Origin: Deltaproteobacteria bacterium
GTDB lineage: Bacteria > Desulfobacterota > Dissulfuribacteria > Dissulfuribacterales > S140-46
DNA length: 17,833 bases
NCBI GenBank assembly: GCA_015491585.1
Contig: WFVQ01000218.1
Location: 1-17,833 of the forward strand
Direction: 5' to 3'
Each line of letters opens with the position of its first letter. The stretch's first letter is position 1. Under the pieces are notes generated by a model. The model was not told the DNA's origin. It saw only the letters and a program-made list of their open reading frames with translations, and did not search any database. The translations under genes were made by a program, and so were the position numbers. Positions 7,404-13,107 of the stretch are shown here, in pieces.

Positions 7404-8695
7404 TCCTTATCCAACATCCCCAGAGGGTCGTGGGCTGGCCGGCCTGACAGGATAGTAAGGACGGCTCTGCCCTGGAGCCGCACCCCAAGAAATGGGCTGT
7501 TTTTACCCTTCGAGAAAAGTTTATCAGAAGAGAGGGTGAACTCCTCCCCTGGGTCGATCACCACTACATCCGCCGCAGAGCCAGGAGAGAGTGAGCCTCC
7601 CTGGATTCCAAGGATGCGGGCAGGGGCAGTTGAGAGGAGCTCCACCGCCCGCAGCGGCTCGATATCGCGGTTGCGGCACAGCTCCAGGGTGAGGGGCAGC
7701 GCGGTCTCCAGCCCGACTATCCCATTTGCAGCCACTTCGAAGGCGCAATCCTTCTCCAGGACCGAATGGGGCGCATGATCCGTGGCGATCACGTCTATGG
7801 TCCCATCCTGCAGACCCTGGATAACGGCCAAACGGTCCTCTTCAGTGCGGAGGGGAGGGTTCATCTTGGCACTGGTATTGTAGCCAGCCACCGCCTCCTC
7901 GGTGAGGGAGAAGTAGTGTGGCGCAGTCTCAGCAGTGACGGCCACTCCCCGCTCCTTGGCCCGGCGTACCACCTCCACCCCTCCGGCGGTGCTTACGTGG
8001 GCGACGTGCAGGCGACATCCAGTGAGCTCTGCCAAGGCTACGTCCCTGTATATCGCTATCACCTCCGCGGCCGCCGGAATACCCTTTAGTCCGAGAAGGG
8101 TGGACATCCTACCCTCGTTCATGCATCCCCCAGAAGAGAGGGCGGGCTCCTCACTGTGGGTGATAAGCAGGGTGTTCAGCCCGGCCGCGTACTCCATCGC
8201 CATCCTCATTACCCCTGCGTCACGCACCGGAAGGCCGTCATCCGAAAAGGCCACCGCACCGGCATTGAGAAGGTCGGCGAACTCCGTAAGCTCCTCTCCT
8301 CCCTGTCCCTTGGTGATACATGCCACCGGGAACACCCGACAATGGCCTGCCTCCCTTGCGCGTTCTACGATGAACCTCGTTATTCCGGCATTGTCATTGG
8401 GGGGCCGGGTGTTCGGCATACAGGCCACAGAGGTGAAGCCCCCGGCAGCGGCAGCCCTGGTGCCGCTCTCTATGGTCTCCTTGTACTCCTCTCCAGGCTC
8501 ACGCAGGTGGACGTGGAGATCAACCAGGCCAGGACATACCCACAACCCCGACACGTCCACCTCTACGGCGCCATCGGCCTTGATGCCCTGCCCCACGGCA
8601 GAAATCAAGCCGTCCTCTATAAGGAGGTCTCCTGTGGCGTCCATCTCCATAGATGGATCGAGTATCCTGCCTCCCTTCAATAAAATTCTCTCCAT
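7400..8695 (-). CDS. pyrC: Dihydroorotase, type I
   Basis: PyrC cyclises carbamoyl-aspartate to dihydroorotate, the third step of de novo pyrimidine synthesis. The 431-residue amidohydrolase has the metal-binding DLHVHLREPG motif (H61, H63, with R65 for substrate), the SDDGLPV aspartate region, ITHSEE and VAHVSTAGG histidines, and the ATDHAPHS motif with the catalytic aspartate near the C-terminal third. Length and motifs fit the type I enzymes found next to pyrB, as here. The ATG at 8695 is preceded by AAGGAG at six bases, inside the last codons of pyrB; only three bases separate the two genes, so they are co-transcribed. The C terminus overlaps the stop of the convergent kinase gene by four bases and no terminator is visible between them. 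Confidence 0.95.
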   Translation of the reverse strand: MERILLKGGRILDPSMEMDATGDLLIEDGLISAVGQGIKADGAVEVDVSGLWVCPGLVDLHVHLREPGEEYKETIESGTRAAAAGGFTSVACMPNTRPPNDNAGITRFIVERAREAGHCRVFPVACITKGQGGEELTEFADLLNAGAVAFSDDGLPVRDAGVMRMAMEYAAGLNTLLITHSEEPALSSGGCMNEGRMSTLLGLKGIPAAAEVIAIYRDVALAELTGCRLHVAHVSTAGGVEVVRRAKERGVAVTAETAPHYFSLTEEAVAGYNTSAKMNPPLRTEEDRLAVIQGLQDGTIDVIATDHAPHSVLEKDCAFEVAANGIVGLETALPLTLELCRNRDIEPLRAVELLSTAPARILGIQGGSLSPGSAADVVVIDPGEEFTLSSDKLFSKGKNSPFLGVRLQGRAVLTILSGRPAHDPLGMLDKD

Positions 8696-8698
8696 CGC

Positions 8699-9616
8699 CT
8701 ACTCCTTGTCTGCCCCCGCCAGGACATGGGCCAGAAGCGCCATCCTCACGGCCACTCCGTTGGTCACCTGGTCGAGAATCACCGACCGGCCGCAGTCGGC
8801 GACGTCTGGACTCATCTCCACTCCGCGGTTTATAGGCCCTGGGTGCATGACTATGGCATCAGGCTTTGCAAGCCTCAAACGCTCCATGTTGATGCCATAG
8901 GCGGCCGCGTACTCGCGGAAGGAGGGCACCAAGGCGCGGCCCTGCCGCTCCCGCTGGATACGGAGCGCCATAACCACGTCGGCCCCTTCCAGCGCCTCCT
9001 CCACCGATGTCGCCCTCAAGGCGCCAAGCTCCTCTATGCAGCATGGAAAGAAGGTGCCGGGCCCTGCGACGGTCACTGTGGCCCCCAGCCTGGTAAAGCC
9101 GATGATGTCCGAGTGGGCTACCCGGCTGTGCGCTATGTCCCCCACTATCGCGATCTTTAGGCCCTCAATCCTCCCCTTGTGCTCCAATACCGTGAACATG
9201 TCGAGCAGGGCCTGTGATGGGTGTTCGTTGATGCCGTCACCGGCATTTATCACAGAGCAGCCGATGTGACGGGCCAGAAGATGGCAGGCACCGGAATGGC
9301 CGTGTCGCATCACCACCACGTCGGGCTTCATGGCCTCTACGTTTCGGGCGGTGTCCACCAGGGTCTCTCCCTTCACCAGGCTGCTCATGGAGGAGGAGAT
9401 GGAGACGGTGTCTGCGCTCAATCTCTTTGCCGCCAGCTCAAAGGAAAGTTTGGTCCTGGTGCTTGGTTCGAAGAAGAGGTGGACCACTGTCCTACCCCGC
9501 AGGGTGGGCACCTTCTTGATGGGCCTAAGCAGGATCTCCTTGAAAGATGATGCGGAGTCCAGCAGGGACTCGATCTCTTCCTTTGCCAGATGAGTCATTC
9601 CAAGGATATGCTTCAT
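8699..9616 (-). CDS. pyrB: Aspartate carbamoyltransferase catalytic subunit
   Basis: PyrB condenses carbamoyl phosphate with aspartate, the committed step of pyrimidine synthesis. The protein has the carbamoyl-phosphate loop FFEPSTRTKLSFE (S52-T55), the SSLVKGETLVDT lysine loop contributed to the neighbouring active site, HPSQALLDMFT, and the MHPGPINRG aspartate-side motif. I use the ATG at 9616 (MKHILGMTHL), giving 305 residues, the usual family length, with a GGAGGGGG/GAGGAG purine tract just upstream. In-frame alternatives at 9634 (ATG) and further upstream to 9754 (TTG) would add a segment unlike the family and run through a terminator hairpin. The gene is followed at three bases by pyrC. 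No pyrI regulatory subunit is visible. Expression may be controlled by the leader hairpin at 9672-9695. Confidence 0.95.
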   Translation of the reverse strand: MKHILGMTHLAKEEIESLLDSASSFKEILLRPIKKVPTLRGRTVVHLFFEPSTRTKLSFELAAKRLSADTVSISSSMSSLVKGETLVDTARNVEAMKPDVVVMRHGHSGACHLLARHIGCSVINAGDGINEHPSQALLDMFTVLEHKGRIEGLKIAIVGDIAHSRVAHSDIIGFTRLGATVTVAGPGTFFPCCIEELGALRATSVEEALEGADVVMALRIQRERQGRALVPSFREYAAAYGINMERLRLAKPDAIVMHPGPINRGVEMSPDVADCGRSVILDQVTNGVAVRMALLAHVLAGADKE

Positions 9617-9747
9617 CTCCTCGGCCCCCTCCATTTCTTCCCCCTGCCAGAGGATGCCCTGGCATTCAGGCAAAAAAAAGCCTCCAAACGGAGGCAGCAC
9701 TCGATTATAGGCCGTGAATCCTTCTCCATACCCATGCCTTTTTCCAT
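9613..9747 (-). CDS. Possible 44-codon leader peptide of pyrB
   Basis: An ATG at 9747 opens a 44-codon frame whose TGA stop (9613-9615) overlaps the pyrB ATG as ATGA. The frame passes through the terminator-like hairpin at 9672-9695; its T tract encodes EAFFCLN. In-frame ATGs at 9735 and 9729 are alternative starts; the last has AAGG seven bases upstream, while the first has no clear Shine-Dalgarno. Enterobacterial pyrBI has a leader peptide of about this size across its attenuator, which makes the geometry suggestive. Against it, there is no long U-rich pause tract before the hairpin and codon content is not distinctive. This may be a chance ORF. Confidence 0.35.
   Translation of the reverse strand: MEKGMGMEKDSRPIIECCLRLEAFFCLNARASSGRGKKWRGPRR
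9672..9695 (-). terminator. Intrinsic-terminator-like hairpin in the pyrB leader
   Basis: Read on the minus strand, GCCTCC-GTTT-GGAGGC forms a 6-bp GC-rich stem (9695-9680), followed directly by eight T residues (9679-9672). It lies 56 bases before the pyrB start, downstream of the end of the por operon. It may act as a pyrB attenuator or as a second, backup terminator for the por operon. A perfect TATAAT at 9709-9704 lies only eight bases before it; if that were the promoter, the hairpin would sit at the very 5' end of the mRNA. Confidence 0.7.
9704..9709 (-). promoter_or_regulatory. Perfect TATAAT hexamer upstream of pyrB
   Basis: The minus strand carries TATAAT here, in the context GGCCTATAATCGAG. 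A sigma-70 start would fall near 9697, immediately before the GCCTCC hairpin. No matching -35 is found at 16-18 bases (the best are GGTATG-like), and there is no extended TG. It could be a weak or activated pyrB promoter, or simply coincidence within the leader. Confidence 0.3.
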
Positions 9748-9786
9748 AGCACAAAGGGTGCAGGCCAGTCCAGCCGGAATCGGCCT

Positions 9787-9814
9787 AAAAAAAGGGCCGC
9801 TTCAAAAGCGGCCC
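9787..9814 (-). terminator. Rho-independent terminator of the por operon
   Basis: On the minus strand, GGGCCGCTT-TTG-AAGCGGCCC forms a perfect 9-bp stem (9814-9794), followed by seven T residues (9793-9787). It begins six bases after the porB stop codon. The plus strand lacks a T tract after the stem, so it acts in the minus direction only. It cleanly separates the por operon from pyrBC. Confidence 0.92.
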
Positions 9815-9820
9815 CTTGAA

Positions 9821-10759
9821 TCAACCCATCTGGCTCAGCCTTACGATGCGCTCGTATTCGGCATCCACCCGCTTCTGGATGTAGTCGATGTGCTCTTGGC
9901 TGAGATGCTTGAACCTCTTCTGCCCTTTCAGATACTCCTCCACCGGCTTTGGCTTGGAGATCTTGCGGCTGAGTATGTAACGCCCCTCGATCACCTCGTA
10001 CAGTGGGAAGATCTTGGTCTCCACCGCCAGCCGCGCATACTCTATGGACTTCTCACCAGGCGAGCCCCAGCCAGTGGGACACGGCGAATAGATATGGACA
10101 TATGCCGGCCCCTTAACCAGCGCCGCCTTCTTGATCTTGTTCATGAGATCGAGATAGTAGGCCGGAGAGGCGGTGGCAACATAAGGAATATTGTGGGCCA
10201 CCATGATGGCGGGCACGTTCTTCTTCCAGGTCACCTGCCCGAAGCTCTGGGAGCCCGGAGGGCTGGTGGTGGTCATGGCGCCGTAAGGAGTACACCCAGA
10301 GCGCTGGACACCCGTGTTCATGTATGCCTCGTTGTCGAGACACACATAGAGGAAATCATGCCCCCTCTCCATAGCACCGGATATCCACTGGAGTCCGATG
10401 TCTCCAGTAGCTCCGTCCCCTCCCACGGCCATGATATCAACATGCTTCTTGGGGAACTTGCCCTTCCTCCGCATCACTTTGAGCGCAGACTCCACTCCCG
10501 AGGCCACGGAGGCGGAGTTCTCGAAGGCGATGTGAATCCAGGGCACACGCCAAGCACTCTGCGGGTAAGGAGAGGTGATGATCTCCATGCACCCAGTGGA
10601 GTTGCAGACTATGACGTTCTTGCCCAGGGCCTTCATCACCATCCTGAGCGCGAGAACCTCGCCGCAGCCCTGGCATGCCCTGTGTCCTGGAGCCAACGGC
10701 TCCTCCTTGGGCAGATTCTTGGCCGAAAAACCTTTGAATTTTTCCAGTTCAGGTATCAT
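9821..10759 (-). CDS. porB: Pyruvate:ferredoxin oxidoreductase beta subunit
   Basis: This is the thiamine-pyrophosphate-binding subunit of a 2-oxoacid:ferredoxin oxidoreductase, which oxidatively decarboxylates pyruvate to acetyl-CoA with electrons passed through iron-sulfur clusters to ferredoxin, or runs in reverse to fix CO2. The 312 residues include the cluster ligands CQGC near residues 29-32, further cysteines in NSTGCMEI and QRSGCTPYG, and the TPP/Mg motif GGDGATGDIGLQW followed by LDNEAYMNTGVQRSG. The ATG at 10759 overlaps the porA stop as ATGA. Length and motifs match the beta subunit of the four-subunit archaeal/Thermotoga-type POR. A 2-oxoisovalerate (VOR) or oxoglutarate (KOR) specificity cannot be strictly excluded, but subunit sizes and order favour pyruvate. 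Confidence 0.9.
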   Translation of the reverse strand: MIPELEKFKGFSAKNLPKEEPLAPGHRACQGCGEVLALRMVMKALGKNVIVCNSTGCMEIITSPYPQSAWRVPWIHIAFENSASVASGVESALKVMRRKGKFPKKHVDIMAVGGDGATGDIGLQWISGAMERGHDFLYVCLDNEAYMNTGVQRSGCTPYGAMTTTSPPGSQSFGQVTWKKNVPAIMVAHNIPYVATASPAYYLDLMNKIKKAALVKGPAYVHIYSPCPTGWGSPGEKSIEYARLAVETKIFPLYEVIEGRYILSRKISKPKPVEEYLKGQKRFKHLSQEHIDYIQKRVDAEYERIVRLSQMG

Positions 10760-11934
10760 TTTTCACGCACCCCAATCACTTCGTAAAGTTCTTTCGGACG
10801 CCTCTTGGCGTAAGCCTTGGCCTTGTCAACGATCTCTTCGAACCGCTCGACGGTCACATCCCTGCCGCCCAAGCCGGCCACAAAGCTGAATATCTTGGGC
10901 GCACCAGGGACCTTGTAGAACAGGGACCTCAGCTCCTCACCCACCGGGCCGCACACCGCGCCTGGGGGGAGGCACCTGTCGATGACCGCCAACACCTTGG
11001 CCTTGCCCGCGGCCTTCCTGAACTCCACCGACGGGAACGGCCTCCAGAGCCTGATCCGCACCAGTCCCACCTTCTGACCGCTGTCCCGCATGGCATCCAC
11101 CGCGGTCATGGCGGTCTCCGATATGCTGCCCATAGTCACCAGAAGGACCTCTGCATCCTCGGTGCGGTAGGTCTCAACAGGATTGTACTTGCGGCCGAAG
11201 ATCTCGGCGAACTCGTCCCATGCCTTGAGGACGACCCTCTTGGAGGCCTTGAGGGCGTTGTCCAAGGCCACCTTCGCCTCGGTATAGACCTCGGGCACTC
11301 CCACCGGGCCCATAGAAATGGGCTTCCTGGGATCCAGCTTGTACCTCGGCTTGAATGGCGGCAGGAACTTGTCCACCTCTTCCTGATCCGGAATCTCGAT
11401 GGGCTCGATAACGTGGCTCAGGGTAAAACCGTCGATGTTGACGATCATAGGAAGTGAAACCTTCCTGTCCTCAGCCACCCTGAAGGCGTGGAGCGTCAAG
11501 TCCACCGCCTCCTGGCCGTTCTCTGCAAAGGTCTGGATCCAGCCGATATCCCTCTGGACCATGATATCTTGATGGTCATTCCAGATGCTGATGGGCGCGG
11601 ACAGCGCCCTGTTGGCCACCACCATCACGATGGGAAGCCTCATGGTGCTCGGAATGTAAAGTATCTCGCTCATGAGCGAGAGGCCCTGGGAGCTGGAGGA
11701 GGTGAAAGTCCTCGCCCCGGCCGCCGAGGCGCCGCAGCAAGCGCTCATGGCCGCATGTTCGGACTCTACGGGAATGAACTCGGCGTCCAGTTCCCCGTTG
11801 GCCACCAGCTCCGACAAATGTTCCACTATATGCGTCTGCGGGGTGATGGGATAAGCCGGGATGACATCGGCATCCGCCAGCTTCACCGCCTCCGCAATGG
11901 CAATCGAAACTTCTATACCCACGCGTTTAGCCAT
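10756..11934 (-). CDS. porA: Pyruvate:ferredoxin oxidoreductase alpha subunit
   Basis: The alpha subunit carries the pyrimidine-binding domain and the C-terminal transketolase-like domain of POR. I start it at ATG 11934 (MAKRVGIEVSIAIAEAV), two bases after the porD stop and six bases after GGAGGAGGG. The upstream in-frame start at 11979 would add residues encoded within porD. The 392-residue protein shows the family landmarks AYPITPQTHIVEHLSE, PVESEHAAMSACCGASAAGARTFTSSSSQGL, the SAPISIWNDHQDIMVQRD segment and, near the C terminus, VLLVTMGSISETA and VGLVRIRLWRPFP. It overlaps porB by four bases. The residues around NDHQD are typical of pyruvate enzymes, supporting POR over KOR. Confidence 0.92.
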   Translation of the reverse strand: MAKRVGIEVSIAIAEAVKLADADVIPAYPITPQTHIVEHLSELVANGELDAEFIPVESEHAAMSACCGASAAGARTFTSSSSQGLSLMSEILYIPSTMRLPIVMVVANRALSAPISIWNDHQDIMVQRDIGWIQTFAENGQEAVDLTLHAFRVAEDRKVSLPMIVNIDGFTLSHVIEPIEIPDQEEVDKFLPPFKPRYKLDPRKPISMGPVGVPEVYTEAKVALDNALKASKRVVLKAWDEFAEIFGRKYNPVETYRTEDAEVLLVTMGSISETAMTAVDAMRDSGQKVGLVRIRLWRPFPSVEFRKAAGKAKVLAVIDRCLPPGAVCGPVGEELRSLFYKVPGAPKIFSFVAGLGGRDVTVERFEEIVDKAKAYAKRRPKELYEVIGVREK

Positions 11935-11936
11935 GA

Positions 11937-12230
11937 CTATCCCTCCTCCGGGACCATTGTAATTGCATTCTTGGGACACTCATGGGCACATATGCCGCAC
12001 CCCTTGCAATAGAACAAGTTGCACTCATAGTACCCCTCTTCTGTCTGATCATAGGCCATGTCAGGACAGAAAATGTAACACATGCCGCACTTTATGCATT
12101 TCTCCTTGTCCAGCACCGGGCGCTGGGAACGCCAGTCGCCGGTACGGAACGAGGCGGTGTTACCAGGTTCCAGCACATGACATCCAAAGGTTATGGTCTT
12201 CCAGCCGACAATGGCGTCACTCTTGGCCAT
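11937..12230 (-). CDS. porD: Pyruvate:ferredoxin oxidoreductase delta (ferredoxin) subunit
   Basis: This 97-residue 2[4Fe-4S] ferredoxin-like subunit links the catalytic POR core to external ferredoxin. It has two full cluster motifs in the C-terminal half, CIKCGMCYIFCP and CKGCGICAHECP. An N-terminal extension (GWKTITFGCHVLEPGNTASF..TGDWRSQRPV) is characteristic of PorD subunits, as opposed to free ferredoxins. The ATG at 12230 has AAGGAG eight bases upstream, in the 18-base gap after porG. It is followed within two bases by porA, so the subunits should be made in step. Confidence 0.92.
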   Translation of the reverse strand: MAKSDAIVGWKTITFGCHVLEPGNTASFRTGDWRSQRPVLDKEKCIKCGMCYIFCPDMAYDQTEEGYYECNLFYCKGCGICAHECPKNAITMVPEEG

Positions 12231-12248
12231 CTCCTGTACTCCTTAATC

Positions 12249-12797
12249 CTATTTTATTACCACAGTCTCGTCGTAGGCCCGGCGCATGGCGGCCTTGTTC
12301 TTCTCTGCCAAACGGCCGAAGCGGTGTTCCAGGGCCTTGTCCATGGCGTCCATCCCAACTATGCCCGTAGCCTTCAGCAGGGCACCCAGCATGGTGGTGT
12401 TGGTGATGGGCAGGCCGATCACCTCCCTGGCGATGGTGTTGGCGTCCACCATAGCCAGTTTGCACTTGAAGCCGTACTCCTTGCGGAGCTCCTTCTCGGA
12501 CATGGCGGAATTGAGGATCACGATCCCATCCTCTTTCATACCCGCGGCCACGTCCACCAGCGATGGAAGCGAAGAGTCGAGGACCATCACTATGTCCGGA
12601 TGATAGACCTTCTCCCTGGTGCGAATCTGATCGCCGCTCACCCTGATGAAGGCCATGACCGGCGCGCCGCGCCTCTCTGGACCGAAACTGGGAAACGCCT
12701 GGGCGTACCGCCCTTCGTCTATGGCTGCGATAGCCACCAACTCCGCCGAGGTGACAGCTCCCTGTCCACCACGACCATGAAGCCTGACTTCTTTCAT
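12249..12797 (-). CDS. porG: Pyruvate:ferredoxin oxidoreductase gamma subunit
   Basis: The gamma subunit (182 residues) contains the 2-oxoacid ferredoxin oxidoreductase gamma fold. Key stretches are the N-terminal RLHGRGGQGAVTSAELVA glycine-rich motif, the FPSFGPERRGAPVMAFIRVS segment, and the NTIAREVIGLPITNTTMLGALLKATG region near the C terminus. It is the first gene of the porGDAB operon, in the gene order known from Thermotoga and Pyrococcus POR. The ATG at 12797 has GGGAGAG seven bases upstream. Its roughly 140-base leader contains a GNRA-capped hairpin (12845-12872) and a TTGACA-like -35, so the operon appears to be driven from the divergent region shared with secDF. Confidence 0.93.
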   Translation of the reverse strand: MKEVRLHGRGGQGAVTSAELVAIAAIDEGRYAQAFPSFGPERRGAPVMAFIRVSGDQIRTREKVYHPDIVMVLDSSLPSLVDVAAGMKEDGIVILNSAMSEKELRKEYGFKCKLAMVDANTIAREVIGLPITNTTMLGALLKATGIVGMDAMDKALEHRFGRLAEKNKAAMRRAYDETVVIK

Positions 12798-12844
12798 TGG
12801 TCAACTCTCCCGTTCTTTATTGTGATTATTCTTCTGATGAAAAG

Positions 12845-12872
12845 CCCTGGCCCGGGTTGCCCCGGCCAAGGG
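12845..12872 (-). promoter_or_regulatory. GNRA-tetraloop hairpin in the por leader
   Basis: Read on the minus strand, CCCT-T-GG-CCGGG-GCAA-CCCGG-G-CC-AGGG folds into about 11 base pairs with single-base bulges, closed by a GCAA (GNRA) tetraloop; four T residues follow. The other strand would have a TTGC loop, so the GNRA cap favours function in the por mRNA. It is a very GC-rich block in an AT-rich leader, about 48 bases before the porG start. I could not match it to a known riboswitch. Confidence 0.5.
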
Positions 12873-12931
12873 ACCGAGCAGCATAGGAGCCTTTTGATTA
12901 AACGAACCTGTTACCACGAACTTTTTTCATT

Positions 12932-12937
12932 TGTCAA
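12932..12937 (-). promoter_or_regulatory. TTGACA -35-like element for porGDAB
   Basis: A perfect TTGACA lies on the minus strand 135 bases upstream of porG. Seventeen bases further is GTAACA, a poor -10 match. It precedes the GNRA hairpin, so a transcript from here would carry that structure. The -10 weakness keeps this tentative. Confidence 0.35.
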
Positions 12938-13029
12938 GGCCCAGGAGCAAGGACAGCGCCGGAATTACACCTTTTTGGCCCGAACTCCTTGCAAAATAAA
13001 ACTTATTCCGCTAAGTAGTCTCTGTTGAA

Positions 13030-13060
13030 CCCGGCCCCTGCCCTTGCGGAGGCGGCCGGG
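13030..13060 (+). promoter_or_regulatory. Long GC-rich hairpin in the secDF leader
   Basis: CCCGGCC (13030-13036) pairs perfectly with GGCCGGG (13054-13060), and inner bases (CCT with AGG, then CC with GG) extend it to about 12 base pairs with two bulges and a short loop. It sits 47 bases before the secDF start and has no T tract, so it is not a classical terminator. A role in mRNA stability or as a regulator site is possible but unproven. Confidence 0.45.
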
Positions 13061-13107
13061 ATAGAGAGGTACGTCTCATCCCCTGTTGAAGAAGAGGAGT
13101 TCAAACC

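Larger units (their letters stand above)
12798..13107. other. Divergent regulatory region between porG and secDF
   Basis: No credible gene is present in these 310 bases. The por side holds the TTGACA element and GNRA hairpin. On the secDF side, a weak TTGCAA (12989-12994) with a poor TAAGTA 17 bases later could be a promoter, and a long hairpin lies at 13030-13060. The middle is relatively AT-rich with short A and T runs, consistent with promoter DNA. Confidence 0.6.

Noticed and set aside
7935..8900. 321-codon plus-strand frame opposite pyrC and pyrB
   Set aside because: The Ser/Thr/Pro/Arg-rich translation is an antisense artefact of the two well-supported pyrimidine genes.
9616..9754. N-terminal extension of pyrB to the TTG at 9754
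   Set aside because: The added residues are encoded by the terminator hairpin and T tract and do not resemble aspartate carbamoyltransferase. The ATG at 9616 gives the normal family length.
9590..10786. 398-codon plus-strand frame opposite porB and the pyrB leader
   Set aside because: It is a shadow of porB and crosses two minus-strand terminators. Its product has a His/Arg/Gly-rich composition and no motif.
12838..12910. Possible SRP RNA or c-di-GMP riboswitch in the por leader
   Set aside because: Only short fragments (GGCAACCC, GAGCAGC) loosely recall those RNAs. The conserved cores of either family are missing.
11982..13028. 348-codon plus-strand frame opposite porD and porG
   Set aside because: porD and porG have clear iron-sulfur and gamma-subunit motifs, and this frame crosses the divergent promoter region with no ribosome-binding site of note.
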